In this document: positions 53,513 through 62,499 of the stretch, piece by piece
Numbering within the stretch: the first letter of the stretch is position 1
How the letters are laid out: each line of letters opens with the position of its first letter
NCBI RefSeq assembly: GCF_017916255.1
Contig: NZ_CP072827.1
Location: forward strand, 3,621,501 to 3,685,500
From: Streptomyces mobaraensis NBRC 13819 = DSM 40847
GTDB lineage: Bacteria; Actinomycetota; Actinomycetes; Streptomycetales; Streptomycetaceae
DNA: 64,000 nucleotides
Reading direction: 5' to 3'
Translations under genes and position numbers: made by a program
The notes under the pieces: generated by a model
What the model was told of the DNA's origin: nothing
Seen by the model: the letters and a program-made list of their open reading frames with translations, nothing else
Database searches by the model: none

Positions 53513-54802
53513 ATGAGCACTGCGCACCGCTTCGACCGCGGCCATACCGACGACCTCATGTCCTTCCTGGCGGCGAGCCCCTCGCCGTACCACGCGGTGG
53601 CCAACGCCGCGGCCCGGCTGGAGAAGGCGGGTTTCCGGCAGCTCGCGGAGACGGACGCGTGGGACGCGTCGGCGGGCGGCAAGTTCGTCATCCGCGGCGG
53701 TGCGCTCATCGCCTGGTACGTACCCGAGGGCGCGACGGCCGCCACCCCCTTCCGCATCGTCGGCGCGCACACCGACTCCCCCAACCTGCGCGTCAAGCCG
53801 CGGCCCGACACCGGCGCGCACGGCTGGCGCCAGATCGCCGTCGAGATCTACGGCGGCACCCTGCTCAACACCTGGCTCGACCGCGACCTGGGCCTCTCCG
53901 GACGGCTCACCCTGCGCGGCGGCGAGCACCGGCTCGTCCACGTCGACCGCGCGCTGCTGCGCGTCCCGCAGCTCGCCATCCACCTGGACCGCACCGTCAA
54001 CGAGGGCCTGACGCTGGACCGGCAGCGGCACATGACGCCGCTCTGGGGCCTGGGCGACGTCCGCGAGGGCGACCTCGTCCGGTTCGTCGCCGAGGAAGCG
54101 GGCGTCGGCGCCGACGAGATCACCGGCTGGGACCTGATGACGCACAGCGTCGAGCCCCCGGCGTACCTCGGCCGCGACCGCGAACTCCTCGCCGGGCCGC
54201 GGATGGACAACCTCGTCTCCGTACATGCCGGCACCGCCGCCCTGGCCGCCGCCGTCAGCTCCGAGGCGCTGCCGTGCATCCCCGTCCTCGCCGCGTTCGA
54301 CCACGAGGAGAACGGCAGCCAGTCCGACACCGGCGCCGAGGGCCCGCTGCTCGGAAACGTCCTGGAGCGCTCGGTGTTCGCGCGCGGCGGGACGTACGAG
54401 GACCGGGCGCGCGCCTTCGCCGGCACCATCTGCTTCTCCTCCGACACCGGCCACGCCGTGCACCCCAACTACGCGGAACGGCACGAGCCCGGCCACCACC
54501 CCGTCGCCAACGGCGGCCCGATCCTGAAGACCAACGCCAACCAGCGCTACGCGACGGACGGCGGCGGGCGGGCCGCGTTCACGGAGGCGTGCGAACGGGC
54601 CGGTGTGCCCTGGCAGCACTTCGTCTCCAACAACTCCGTCCCCTGCGGCAGCACCATCGGCCCGATCACCGCCGCCCGGCACGGCATCGCCACCGTCGAC
54701 ATAGGCATCGCTATCCTCTCCATGCACTCCGCCCGCGAACTCTGCGGCGCGGACGACCCGCATCTGCTCGCCTCGGTGCTCACCGCCTTCCTGGCGGGCT
54801 GA
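53513..54802 (+). CDS. M18-family aminopeptidase
   Basis: This 429-aa zinc aminopeptidase (aspartyl aminopeptidase/ApeB-like) removes N-terminal residues from peptides in the cytoplasm. Metal ligands and catalytic residues are seen in VGAHTDSPNL, GPRMDNLVS, FDHEENGS, SSDTGHAVHPNY and SMHSARELCG. Length and order match the family. ATG 53513 is preceded by GAGGCC; a short gap follows the dehydrogenase terminator. Confidence 0.95.
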   Translation: MSTAHRFDRGHTDDLMSFLAASPSPYHAVANAAARLEKAGFRQLAETDAWDASAGGKFVIRGGALIAWYVPEGATAATPFRIVGAHTDSPNLRVKPRPDTGAHGWRQIAVEIYGGTLLNTWLDRDLGLSGRLTLRGGEHRLVHVDRALLRVPQLAIHLDRTVNEGLTLDRQRHMTPLWGLGDVREGDLVRFVAEEAGVGADEITGWDLMTHSVEPPAYLGRDRELLAGPRMDNLVSVHAGTAALAAAVSSEALPCIPVLAAFDHEENGSQSDTGAEGPLLGNVLERSVFARGGTYEDRARAFAGTICFSSDTGHAVHPNYAERHEPGHHPVANGGPILKTNANQRYATDGGGRAAFTEACERAGVPWQHFVSNNSVPCGSTIGPITAARHGIATVDIGIAILSMHSARELCGADDPHLLASVLTAFLAG

Positions 54803-54896
54803 CACCCCGTCGGGGCCCTGGCCGCGAACCGGCGGTCCCCGCGGGCGGGTTGGGCGGCGCACCACCGAACCACCGACATCCCACCCGGGGGACCCC

Positions 54897-55505
54897 ATGA
54901 CCCACCGCCTCCTGCGGACCACCGCCGTCGCCCTCACCGCCGCGGCCGCCCTGACCCTCACCGCCTGCGGCGGGGGTGGGGGCGGCGGCAAGGGCGACGG
55001 GGACGGCAAGAGCGACCAGGCGGCGGCGACGGCCTCCGACGCGCCGCCCGGCGGCGCGGGCGAGGACAGCGCGGGCAAGGGCGCCAAGAAGGGCGACGCC
55101 TGCGCGCCGGCCGACGTCAAGGTCGAGGCCCGGCCGGCGAAGAAGCCGGCCGGCGCGCTGCTCCTCGTCGCCACCGCGAAGAAGGAGTGCACCGCCTACG
55201 GCTTCCCCTTCCTCCGCTTCGACAAGGACCAGGCGACCGCCGACATGGACGCCGCCAGCAAGCCGAAGGAGCCGGTCCGGCTGGCGCCCGGGAAGGCCGC
55301 GTACGCCGGCGTCCGGCCCACGTCCCCCGACGGCGGGACGGCCCGCGAGGCCAAGGCGTTGTCCATCGGCCTCCAGGCGGCGAACGGGGATCCGGTGGAG
55401 GGCGGTGAGGTCCCGGCCGCGCTGCCGGGCGGGAAGCTGCGCATCGACGACTCGGTGCGGACGTCGTACTGGGTGGCGAGCGAGGCGGCTGCGCTGGGCG
55501 GGTGA
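54897..55505 (+). CDS. DUF4232 lipoprotein
   Basis: This 202-aa protein has a lipoprotein signal (MTHRLLRTTAVALTAAAALT then LTAC-G, lipidated Cys about 24), a Gly/Lys/Asp-rich spacer and a DUF4232 domain with Cys in GDACAPADVKVEA and KKECTAYGFPFLRF, and the LAPGKAAYAGV strand. It is fixed to the outside of the membrane. A soluble secreted paralogue is encoded at 26677. The function is unknown. Confidence 0.88.
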   Translation: MTHRLLRTTAVALTAAAALTLTACGGGGGGGKGDGDGKSDQAAATASDAPPGGAGEDSAGKGAKKGDACAPADVKVEARPAKKPAGALLLVATAKKECTAYGFPFLRFDKDQATADMDAASKPKEPVRLAPGKAAYAGVRPTSPDGGTAREAKALSIGLQAANGDPVEGGEVPAALPGGKLRIDDSVRTSYWVASEAAALGG

Positions 55506-55507
55506 GG

Positions 55508-55775
55508 GTGCGCCCCGGTCCCGCCCCTTCGCCGATTCCTGGGGGCTGCGCCCCCAGACCCCCTTTTTCGCGGCTTCGCCGCTCGTCCTCAAACGCCGGA
55601 CGGGCTTGATTTCGCGCCCGGGCGCACACTTCAGCCCGTCCGGCGTTTGAGGACAACCGCGCGGAGCGCGGTTTCAGGGGGCGCGGGGGCTCGCCCCCGC
55701 AAGAAACTGGGGGCACCTCCCAGCGGTAGCTGGGGGAGAAAGGGCGGGACCGGGGGCACATCCCCACCCCACCCG
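55508..55775. repeat. Composite palindromic intergenic repeat, copy 2 (inverted)
   Basis: It holds the same modules as copy 1 at 50771-50992 in reverse order: CTGGGGGC-TGC-GCCCCCAG, CGCGGC...GCCGC, perfect 22-bp arms at 55585-55606 and 55633-55654, CCGCGCGGAGCGCGG, GCGGGGGC-TC-GCCCCCGC and a GGGGGCACC...GCTGGGGGAG module. It fills the gap after the DUF4232 lipoprotein. Confidence 0.85.
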
Positions 55776-55825
55776 GGGGTAGGCGCGTCGATGAACGGCC
55801 GACCGCTCCCGGAAGGAGACACCCC

Positions 55826-56050
55826 ATGGGCATGGGATGGTGCATCGGCCTGATCGCGACAGGAGCGATCCTGACCTTCGCGGTCGACTGGCACATCGAA
55901 GGCGTCAACCTCACCCTCGCCGGCCTGATCCTCATGGCCGCCGGTCTCATCGGCCTCAACGCGTACGTCGCCGTCTTCAAGCGCCGCCGCACGCAGCCGC
56001 CCCCGCCGGCGGCCCCGGTGGTCGAGGAGGACCACCGGTTCGTCCGCTGA
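55826..56050 (+). CDS. DUF6458-type small membrane protein
   Basis: This 74-aa protein has two membrane helices (WCIGLIATGAILTFAVDW; LTLAGLILMAAGLIGLNAYV) and a basic, Pro-rich C-terminal tail. The plan GAILTFAVDW..GVNLTLAGLILM fits the DUF6458 family of unknown role. GGAAGGAG precedes the ATG. It converges on the thioredoxin-NHL gene with a 14-bp gap. Confidence 0.8.
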   Translation: MGMGWCIGLIATGAILTFAVDWHIEGVNLTLAGLILMAAGLIGLNAYVAVFKRRRTQPPPPAAPVVEEDHRFVR

Positions 56051-56064
56051 CCCCCTGACGACGG

Positions 56065-57891
56065 TCAGGCGGTGTCGAGCCCGGCCAGGACCAGCGGCAG
56101 CCGGTCCGCCCCGCCGGGGACGATCCGGACCGGAACGCCCCAGTCCTGCTGGTGCACATGGCAGGCGGGGTACTCGTTGGCGGGGTCGTCGTCGCAGGAC
56201 GCGGCCATCGCCGAGACGTGCAGCACGCCCTCCCCGACGCCGTCCGCGAGGACGACGCGCCGGGCGAGGTCGCTGCCCGCGCCGGCGCCCTCCGCGAGCA
56301 GTTCCGGCGGGGTGGCACTGACCAGCAGCCGCGTGGACGGCCCGTACCGGGTGTCCAGCTTCTGGCCGGCCGGCGCGTGGAAGACGACGTCGAGCAGCAG
56401 CTCGCCGGGCGCGACCTCGGTCGCCTCGCGCCGGGCGCGGTGGGCGACGGACTCGACCCGTACCGCCTCCTCCGGCAGCCGCAGCCGCGTCAGCCGGTGC
56501 CGGGCGGACTCCACGACGACGATGTCGTCGCCGTCGAGGACCGCGTCGGAGGGCTCGCGCAGGTCGGTCGCCAGGGTGGTGACCTGGCCGGTCGCCGGAT
56601 CGTAGCGGCGCAGCGCGTGGTTGTAGGTGTCGGAGACGGCGACCGAGCCGTCGGGCAGCGCGGTCACGCCCAGCGGGTGCTGGAACAGGGCCTGTGCCGC
56701 GTCGCCGTCCCGGTGCCCGAAGTCGAACAGGCCGGTGCCGACGGCGGTCCGGACCGCGAAGCCGTCCCCGTCGCGCTCGACGTAACGCAGCGCAGACGTC
56801 TCCGAGTCGGCGACCCACAGCCGGTCCTCGGCGGCGGCCAGCCCGGACGGCTGGGCGAACCACGCCTCCGCGGCGGGCCCGTCGACCAGGCCCTCGTTGG
56901 TGGTACCGGCCGCGACTCCGACGGTGCCGGCGGCCGGGTCGTAGGCCCACAGCTGGTGGACGCCGGCCATGGCGACCCAGAGCCGGTCCGCGAACCAGGC
57001 CAGGTCCCACGGCGAGGACAGCGCGACCTCGCGCGCGGGGCCCTCGGTGGCCGCGCCCTGCCACCACTGGCGGCCGGTACCGGCCAGGGTGCCGACCTCG
57101 TGGGTCTCCGGGTCGTAGACGCGCAGCGCGTGGTTGACGGTGTCGGCGACGGCCACCCGCCCGTCGGGCAGCAGCGCGAGCCCCTGCGGCTCGCTGAACC
57201 GCGCCGGGCTGTCACCGAACCCGCGCTCCCCCGTCCCGATCCGCCGGACGACGGTCTCGCCGTCCGCGGCGAGCTCGACGAGCTGGTGCCGGGTGGTGTC
57301 CGAGACAAGGTAGCCGCCCCCGGGCAGGGCCAGGGCCTTCCCCGGGAACCGCAGTTCCCCCGCGACCGGCTCGGGAGCCACGTACGGGGTGTCGCCGCGC
57401 CGCAGCGTCCCCTTCGCCTCGTGCTCCGCCTCCAGCTCGCTGACCAGCGCCTCCAGGGCGTGCGCGTGCCCCTCGCCCGCGTGCTGCGCCACGACGTACC
57501 CCTCGGGGTCCACGACGACGAGCGTGGGCCAGGCCCGGACGGCGTACTGCTTCCAGGTGACGAGCTCGGGGTCGTCCAGGACGGGGTGGTGGACCTCGTA
57601 CCGCTCGACGGCGTCGACGACGGCCTGGTGCTCGGCCTCGTGCACGAACTTCGGCGAGTGCACCCCGACGATCACCGTGGTGTCCCGGTGCTTCTCCTCC
57701 AGCTCCCGGAGCTCGTCCAACACGTGCAGGCAGTTCACGCAGCAGAACGTCCAGAAGTCCAGGATCACGATCCGGCCGCGCAGCGCGGCCAGGGAGAGCT
57801 CCTCGCCTCCCGTGTTCAGCCAGCCACCGGCACCGACGAGCTCGGGGGCGCGGACACGGGGGCGGCGGGGGGCGGGCGAAGCGGCGTTCAT
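56065..57891 (-). CDS. Thioredoxin-like NHL-repeat protein
   Basis: This 608-aa protein has an N-terminal thioredoxin-like domain (about 20-160) with CCVNC in ILDFWTFCCVNCLHVLDEL and a chain of NHL repeats (about 170-480) forming a beta-propeller (FSEPQGLALLPDGRVAVADT, VNHALRVYD, YNHALRRYDPATGQV). The C-terminus is a beta-rich module. The layout is like vertebrate NHLRC2 and bacterial homologues. The redox function is likely but the substrate is unknown; there is no signal peptide. ATG 57891. Confidence 0.9.
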   Translation of the reverse strand: MNAASPAPRRPRVRAPELVGAGGWLNTGGEELSLAALRGRIVILDFWTFCCVNCLHVLDELRELEEKHRDTTVIVGVHSPKFVHEAEHQAVVDAVERYEVHHPVLDDPELVTWKQYAVRAWPTLVVVDPEGYVVAQHAGEGHAHALEALVSELEAEHEAKGTLRRGDTPYVAPEPVAGELRFPGKALALPGGGYLVSDTTRHQLVELAADGETVVRRIGTGERGFGDSPARFSEPQGLALLPDGRVAVADTVNHALRVYDPETHEVGTLAGTGRQWWQGAATEGPAREVALSSPWDLAWFADRLWVAMAGVHQLWAYDPAAGTVGVAAGTTNEGLVDGPAAEAWFAQPSGLAAAEDRLWVADSETSALRYVERDGDGFAVRTAVGTGLFDFGHRDGDAAQALFQHPLGVTALPDGSVAVSDTYNHALRRYDPATGQVTTLATDLREPSDAVLDGDDIVVVESARHRLTRLRLPEEAVRVESVAHRARREATEVAPGELLLDVVFHAPAGQKLDTRYGPSTRLLVSATPPELLAEGAGAGSDLARRVVLADGVGEGVLHVSAMAASCDDDPANEYPACHVHQQDWGVPVRIVPGGADRLPLVLAGLDTA

Positions 57892-57987
57892 GGTTCAAGG
57901 GTGCCATCCGCTTGTGAACGCGGGATCACAGGCACCTGACGGGGCCGGGCGGACGGCCCTGCCCGCGGCGCGGGGAGCGCGCGGCCG

Positions 57988-58176
57988 TCAGACGAGGCCG
58001 ATCCCGGCCTGCGCCTTGATCGTGGCCACGGCGTCACCGGTGAGCCACCGGAGCGGCACGACGGTCCAGCGGTCGCCCTTGCGCATGATCACGGCGTTGC
58101 CGTCCTTGGTGCGCCCGATGTGCACGAACCCGTGGTCACGTCGCAGGTCTTTCGCCAGGTGCTCGCCGTGGATCAT
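57988..58176 (-). CDS. Small hypothetical protein (62 aa)
   Basis: The product MIHGEHLAKDLRRDHGFVHI..WLTGDAVATIKAQAGIGLV looks like a small alpha/beta protein with a VVPLRW strand. It follows the acidic 46-aa gene by 3 nt on the same strand, with GAAGGGA before its ATG, so the two are one operon. A partial 7-bp stem CTGACGG/CCGTCAG lies at its stop codon. I recognise no family. Confidence 0.6.
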   Translation of the reverse strand: MIHGEHLAKDLRRDHGFVHIGRTKDGNAVIMRKGDRWTVVPLRWLTGDAVATIKAQAGIGLV

Positions 58177-58179
58177 GCG

Positions 58180-58320
58180 CTACTTCCCTTCGCGCTCCTC
58201 GTCGTCGGCCGGACTGCTGTAGACGCTACCGTTCTGGGAGACTTGTGTATCGGGGTCGGTGACCTGGTCACGATTCTCGTCCGGGTCCCAGCTGTCGTGC
58301 TTCTCCTCGCTCACGGACAC
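58180..58320 (-). CDS. Acidic 46-aa hypothetical protein
   Basis: This short gene (GTG 58320, AAAGGAG at 5 nt) encodes a very acidic peptide (SVSEEKHDSWDPDENRDQ ... SSPADDEEREGK) with no hydrophobic segment, so it is probably disordered and could mimic nucleic acid or bind a basic partner. It is the first gene of a pair with the 62-aa protein and faces the XRE-TPR regulator. Confidence 0.55.
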   Translation of the reverse strand: MSVSEEKHDSWDPDENRDQVTDPDTQVSQNGSVYSSPADDEEREGK

Positions 58321-58425
58321 GTACTCCTTTCGGGTCGGTGCTACATGGGCACAAGGGGGTCCTCATGCCGTTGTGCGGTGTCGGCGATCCACCGGGGCTC
58401 GACCGCCGCACGGAACCCGGAGCCG

Positions 58426-58617
58426 TCACGCCGGCCTGTGCGGGACCTGCGCGAGGTGTTCTCTCCACCCCTTGCGGTAGTCGGCGGCCTCGCGGCGAAC
58501 GGCGTCGGCCTCGTCCTGGAAGCCTTGGACACGGGCCCATTGGGCGCGCCCCATCGCACCGTTGACGGCGCTGCGGTACCGGTCGCAGATCCCGCACTCG
58601 TCCCGGGTCGGATACAT
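58426..58617 (-). CDS. Small CxxC-containing protein (63 aa)
   Basis: The product starts MYPTRDECGICDRYRSAVNG and continues as a charged helix (QDEADAVRREAADYRKGWREH). The CGIC pair suggests half of a zinc site, completed by dimerisation, or a redox site. ATG 58617 is the simplest start but has a weak ribosome binding site; ATG 58674 (19 aa longer) follows GAGGAG directly. It lies between the acidic gene and the divergent XRE-TPR regulator. Confidence 0.5.
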   Translation of the reverse strand: MYPTRDECGICDRYRSAVNGAMGRAQWARVQGFQDEADAVRREAADYRKGWREHLAQVPHRPA

Positions 58618-58765
58618 GGGCGGACCACTGGTGCGGCACGGCCGGCGCGCGCTCCAGGGCGGCCGGTGGTGCATCTCCTCGCTTGGCCATGCCGGTGATC
58701 CTCCTGCCGGAGGGCTGCGCCGACCAGCGGCCCCGTGTAGGCCGGGTGTCGGCCAGACTGGGGGC

Positions 58766-59962
58766 ATGACGGGAAGCGTCGCGGCCAACATCAGGCGATT
58801 TCGTGAGCAACGCGGATGGAGTCAGGCGCGATTGGCGCGGGAGGTGTGCCGCGTCGCCGATGTTCAGGGGCAGCCGGTCGGACGGCAGGAAGTCAGCAGG
58901 TGGGAAACGGGAAAGCGGAGGCCCCGCGAGTGGTTGCCGTTTATCTCCGCGGCTCTTGGGGTTCCCGTGGAAGCGCTTCGGGCGTCGCGCGAGACCGTTG
59001 AGCCGCCCCCGCCGTCGCTGACCGACTACTTGCCCGAGGGCGATCCGCTCGCCCCGCTCGGCGCTCGCGAGGGGCGACGCGTCGGGGTGGCCGCCGTTGC
59101 CGACTTACAGCGGCGCGTCCACGGGCTCAGGCTCGCCGACGACGTGATCGCCGGGGGCGACTTGCTGCGTCCCGCACTGCGCGAGTTCGGCTCCGCCGTA
59201 CGGCTGTTCAGGGAAGGCACCCACACGGAGGCCGTAGGCCGGTCCCTGCTGCGGGTCATCGGGGAGTTGGCACAGATCGCCGGGTGGATCGCGAGTGACG
59301 CCGGCCGGCACGCGGAAGCCGAGCGGATCTACCGACTGGGGTTGTCGGCAGCGCATACGGCGGAGGACACGACGCTGGCGGGCAACCTGCTGGGCTCGCT
59401 GGCCTACCAGCGCACGAACACGGGGGATGTACAGGAAGGGCTCGGCATGGCCCGCGCGGCCCTGGAGAACGCCCACGAAGCACCGCCGCGGGCGCGTGCC
59501 CTCTACCTGGACCGTGTGGCATGGGCGCATGCCAAGGCCGGGGAGGACCAGGCGGCCATCAGGGCCGTCAACGAAGCGGGCGAAGCACTGGCGGGCCATG
59601 GCGGGGAGGACGAACCCGGCTACCTCTACTGGGTGGACGCCGGGGAACTGCGCGTCATGGAAGCGCGCGTCTACACGGAGCTGCGTCGCCCGCTTCGAGC
59701 CGTCCCGGTGCTCCGGGACGTCCTCGGCCGCTACGACGCGACGCACACGCGCGAACTCGCGCTCTACCTGTCGTGGCTGGCCGTCGCCCTGACCGACGCC
59801 AACGAGCCGGAGGAAGCGGCGGCGACGGCGGAGCGGGTCATGACACTGTCCGCGAGCCTGGCCAGCGACAGGACGGCGCGGCGCACCGAGGTCGTACTCT
59901 CGCGTCTGGAGCGGTTCCGCGAGGTGCCGGAGGTGCGCGCCCTGCTCGGCAGCGCTGCTTGA
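58766..59962 (+). CDS. XRE-family regulator with TPR-like C-terminus
   Basis: This 398-aa protein begins with an XRE helix-turn-helix (about 3-65: NIRRFREQRGWSQARLAREV, GRQEVSRWETGKRRPREWLP) followed by about 330 residues of helical repeats of TPR kind (AEAERIYRLGLSAAHTAEDT, LAYQRTNTGDVQEGLGMARA, LYLSWLAVALTDANEPEEAA). This is the layout of many streptomycete peptide- or partner-sensing regulators. ATG 58766 is preferred; the frame upstream is non-coding. It diverges from three tiny genes, which may be its targets or partners. Confidence 0.82.
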   Translation: MTGSVAANIRRFREQRGWSQARLAREVCRVADVQGQPVGRQEVSRWETGKRRPREWLPFISAALGVPVEALRASRETVEPPPPSLTDYLPEGDPLAPLGAREGRRVGVAAVADLQRRVHGLRLADDVIAGGDLLRPALREFGSAVRLFREGTHTEAVGRSLLRVIGELAQIAGWIASDAGRHAEAERIYRLGLSAAHTAEDTTLAGNLLGSLAYQRTNTGDVQEGLGMARAALENAHEAPPRARALYLDRVAWAHAKAGEDQAAIRAVNEAGEALAGHGGEDEPGYLYWVDAGELRVMEARVYTELRRPLRAVPVLRDVLGRYDATHTRELALYLSWLAVALTDANEPEEAAATAERVMTLSASLASDRTARRTEVVLSRLERFREVPEVRALLGSAA

Positions 59963-59982
59963 GGCCCCGGATGGCGCGGCTC

Positions 59983-59997
59983 GCCCCCGACGGGGGC
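59983..59997 (+). terminator. Terminator after the XRE-TPR gene
   Basis: GCCCCC-GAC-GGGGGC is followed by CTTTG, with an alternative outer pairing AGGCCCC/GGGGCCT. The rest of 59998-60273 shows no gene. Confidence 0.6.
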
Positions 59998-60273
59998 CTT
60001 TGCCTAAGCCCGAGAACCCGGTCCCACCTGAGTGCCGCGGCCGAAGGGCATGGTGGTGGCAGCCTAGGCGGTCGTCGCCGGCGGACACGGCCGCATTCTG
60101 CTGCGACGACCCGGTCACGGCCGTGCTTCGTGGTGCGGAGGCGGCGGTCCGCCGGTCGGCGTCCGCTTACCTCCGGCGTAATCGACCGCCCTGCCCGGCT
60201 CCGGCAACATCGAGCCGTCGGCGGGAACGGCTCGCCGGGCTCCGGCCTTGCGGCCGGCTCCAGAGGGGGTTTC

Positions 60274-60720
60274 ATGTCCGCCACGTCCACCGCCGGAGCC
60301 GCCGGCAGCCCATGTCCCGCCGAGGCCACCCGGGCCGTCGTCCGGGAGTTCCTCGCCGCCCGGGCCGCTGCGGACACCGAGCGGCTCGTCGCCCTCTTCG
60401 CCGACGAGGTCGACTGGCTGCTCGCCGAGAACCCCGGTGTCCCGTGGATCCGTCCCCGCTCCACCGCGGCCGAGTGCGCGGCGCAGTTCACGGAGTTGAA
60501 GGAGCACACCGTGCCCGAGGACGCGTGGGCCTCCGTGGACACATTCCTCGTGGACGGCACCGACGCCGTCCTGTTGGGCCGCCTGTCGGGCCGGGTCCGG
60601 GCGACAGGGAAGACCTTCGCCGGCCCGTTCGCCCTCCGCCTCACCGTCGAAGGGGGCCGGATCACCCGGCACCACCTCTACGAGGACGGAGTGTCGATCA
60701 CGGCGGCCTGTACGCCGTGA
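60274..60720 (+). CDS. SnoaL-like/NTF2-like protein
   Basis: This 148-aa protein has the cone-like NTF2 fold of the SnoaL family: helix AVVREFLAARAAADTERLVA, then DEVDWLLAENPGVPWI and strands with FAGPFALRLTVEGGRITRHH. Such folds serve as isomerases, hydrolases or ligand holders; the activity cannot be told. ATG 60274 is used. It converges on the nitrilase-family gene with only 20 bp between stop codons. Confidence 0.8.
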   Translation: MSATSTAGAAGSPCPAEATRAVVREFLAARAAADTERLVALFADEVDWLLAENPGVPWIRPRSTAAECAAQFTELKEHTVPEDAWASVDTFLVDGTDAVLLGRLSGRVRATGKTFAGPFALRLTVEGGRITRHHLYEDGVSITAACTP

Positions 60721-60747
60721 GCGCCTGACCGGCGCGCCCGTCAGCGC
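60721..60747. terminator. Overlapping convergent terminator
   Basis: GCGCCTGAC pairs with GTCAGCGC (one bulge) around a 10-nt loop; the right arm covers the stop codon of the nitrilase-family gene. Confidence 0.55.
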
Positions 60748-61520
60748 CCCAGCACCCGGTTCCGCAGCGCCGGGAACTCCTCGCGCGTCCGCGCCACCCG
60801 GGCCATGTCCAGGTCGGCGGTGAGGATCTGCTCGTCCGGGCCGGCCTCGGCCAGGACCTCGCCCCAGGGGTCGACGACGAGGCTGTGGCCCGCCTGGGGC
60901 ACGCCCGCGTGGGTGCCCGCCGTGCCGCAGGCCAGGACGTACGCCTGGTCCTCGACCGCGCGGGCGCGGGCCAGCAGGGTCCAGTGGGCGCGGCGGCGTT
61001 CGGGCCAGCCGGCCGGGATGACGAGGGTCTGGGCGCCGGCGTCGACCAGGGCCCGGAAGAGTTCGGGGAAGCGGAGGTCGTAGCAGGTGGCGAGGCCGAG
61101 CACGGTCTCCGGGAGGGGCGCGGTGACGATGTCGTGGCCCGCGCTCAGCAGGACGGCCTCGCCCTGGTCGAAGCCGAAGAGGTGGATCTTGCGGTAGGTG
61201 CGGGCGAGTGTGCCGTCGGGAGCGAAGAGGAGCGAGGTGTTGAACAGCGCACCGTCCGGGTCGCGTTCGAGGATCGAGCCGGCGTGCAGCCAGACGCCGG
61301 CGTCCCGCGCGGCGGCCGACATCGCCGTCGCCGTAGGGCCGTTGAGCGGTTCGGAGCCGGTGGTGAAGGAGTCGAACGCGAAGGCGCCGATCGTCCAGAG
61401 CTCGGGGAGGACCACCAGGTCGCGGCCCCGCTGGGCGCGGACGAGGCCGGCCGCGCGCTCCCGCCGGGCGGCCGTCGGCTCCGCCGGGTCCACGGCGAGC
61501 TGGATCAGGGAGACGCGCAC
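60741..61520 (-). CDS. Carbon-nitrogen hydrolase (nitrilase superfamily)
   Basis: This 259-aa amidase-type hydrolase has the Glu-Lys-Cys triad: Glu in VVLPELWTIG, Lys in YRKIHLFGFD and Cys in GLATCYDLRFPE. It hydrolyses a C-N bond of an amide; members close to this length are often omega-amidase-like or act on N-carbamoyl compounds. The substrate is unknown. ATG 61520 is used. It is divergent from the DinB-type gene. Confidence 0.92.
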   Translation of the reverse strand: MRVSLIQLAVDPAEPTAARRERAAGLVRAQRGRDLVVLPELWTIGAFAFDSFTTGSEPLNGPTATAMSAAARDAGVWLHAGSILERDPDGALFNTSLLFAPDGTLARTYRKIHLFGFDQGEAVLLSAGHDIVTAPLPETVLGLATCYDLRFPELFRALVDAGAQTLVIPAGWPERRRAHWTLLARARAVEDQAYVLACGTAGTHAGVPQAGHSLVVDPWGEVLAEAGPDEQILTADLDMARVARTREEFPALRNRVLGR

Positions 61521-61650
61521 AGTACCACCACTCTCGGCCCGGGAAACCTCTGCCGTGCTGCCCGTGCGCAGCGTAACTTAACTGCTGAGACCCAGACAGC
61601 ACTTGCCCCGTAACCATGCCGCCGAACGCACGCACCGCACGAGGGATCAC

Positions 61651-62481
61651 GTGACCGTCCACCCCAGTCTGCAGCCCGCCATCGACGCCTGGACCCATTC
61701 CATCGAAGCGATCAACGAGTTGGTGAAACCGCTCGCCGAGGGCGACTGGAACCGGCCAACGGAGTGCCCGGGGTGGTCGGTGCGGGACGTCGTCTCGCAC
61801 GTCATCGGCGTGGAGAGCGAGATGCTGGGCGAGCCGCGGCCCATCCACACGCTGCCCCGGGACCTGTTCCACGTCACCGACGAGTTCTCGCGGTACGTGG
61901 AGGTGCAGGTCGACGTCCGGCGCTGCCACACGGCGCTGGAGATGACCTCCGAGCTGGAGTTGACGATCATCCGGCGGTCGCGGCAGCTGCGGAACGAGAC
62001 GCGGTCGCCGCGGACGACGGTGCGCTGGCCGCTGGGCGCGGGACCGGAACGGACGCTCGAACACCAGCTGACCATGCGGGCCTTCGACGTGTGGGTGCAC
62101 GAGCAGGACCTGCGGCGGGCGCTGGGCGCGCCCGGCAACCTGGACGCGCCGGGCGCCCTGGTCGCCCGCGACGTGCTGCTGGCCGCGCTGCCGAAGGTGG
62201 TGGCGAAGGACGCGGGGGCGCCGCCCGGCAGCGCGGTGGTCGTGGACGTGCACGGGCCGGTGGAGTTCCTGCGGACCGTCCGGGTCGACGCGGACGGGCG
62301 CGGCACGCTCGACTCCAGTGTGTCGCTCGGGCCCGCGGTGACGCTCGCCATGGACTGGGAGACGTACCTCCGGCTGGCCTGCGGGCGGGTCCGTCCTGAG
62401 GGGGTGGCCGGCCGGGTCTCGGCGGAGGGCGATCCCCGGCTGGCGGAGGCGATCCTGCGGGCGTTCGCGGTGACGCCGTAA
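61651..62481 (+). CDS. Maleylpyruvate isomerase-type (mycothiol-dependent, DinB-like) protein
   Basis: This 276-aa protein has the MDMPI N-terminal DinB-like four-helix domain with the metal residues expected in WSVRDVVSHVIGVESEM (His) and LEHQLTMRAFDVWVHEQDLR (His/Asp), and the MDMPI C-terminal domain. Members use mycothiol as cofactor, the main thiol of actinobacteria. The reaction is not known. GTG 61651 (MTVHPSLQPAIDAW) follows GAGGG. Confidence 0.85.
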   Translation: MTVHPSLQPAIDAWTHSIEAINELVKPLAEGDWNRPTECPGWSVRDVVSHVIGVESEMLGEPRPIHTLPRDLFHVTDEFSRYVEVQVDVRRCHTALEMTSELELTIIRRSRQLRNETRSPRTTVRWPLGAGPERTLEHQLTMRAFDVWVHEQDLRRALGAPGNLDAPGALVARDVLLAALPKVVAKDAGAPPGSAVVVDVHGPVEFLRTVRVDADGRGTLDSSVSLGPAVTLAMDWETYLRLACGRVRPEGVAGRVSAEGDPRLAEAILRAFAVTP

Positions 62482-62499
62482 GGCTCGGGCCCCCGCCCG

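Noticed and set aside
57988..58617. Possible prophage fragment because of several tiny genes
   Set aside because: No structural, integrase or replication gene is near; the genes fit better as a small regulated set beside the XRE gene.
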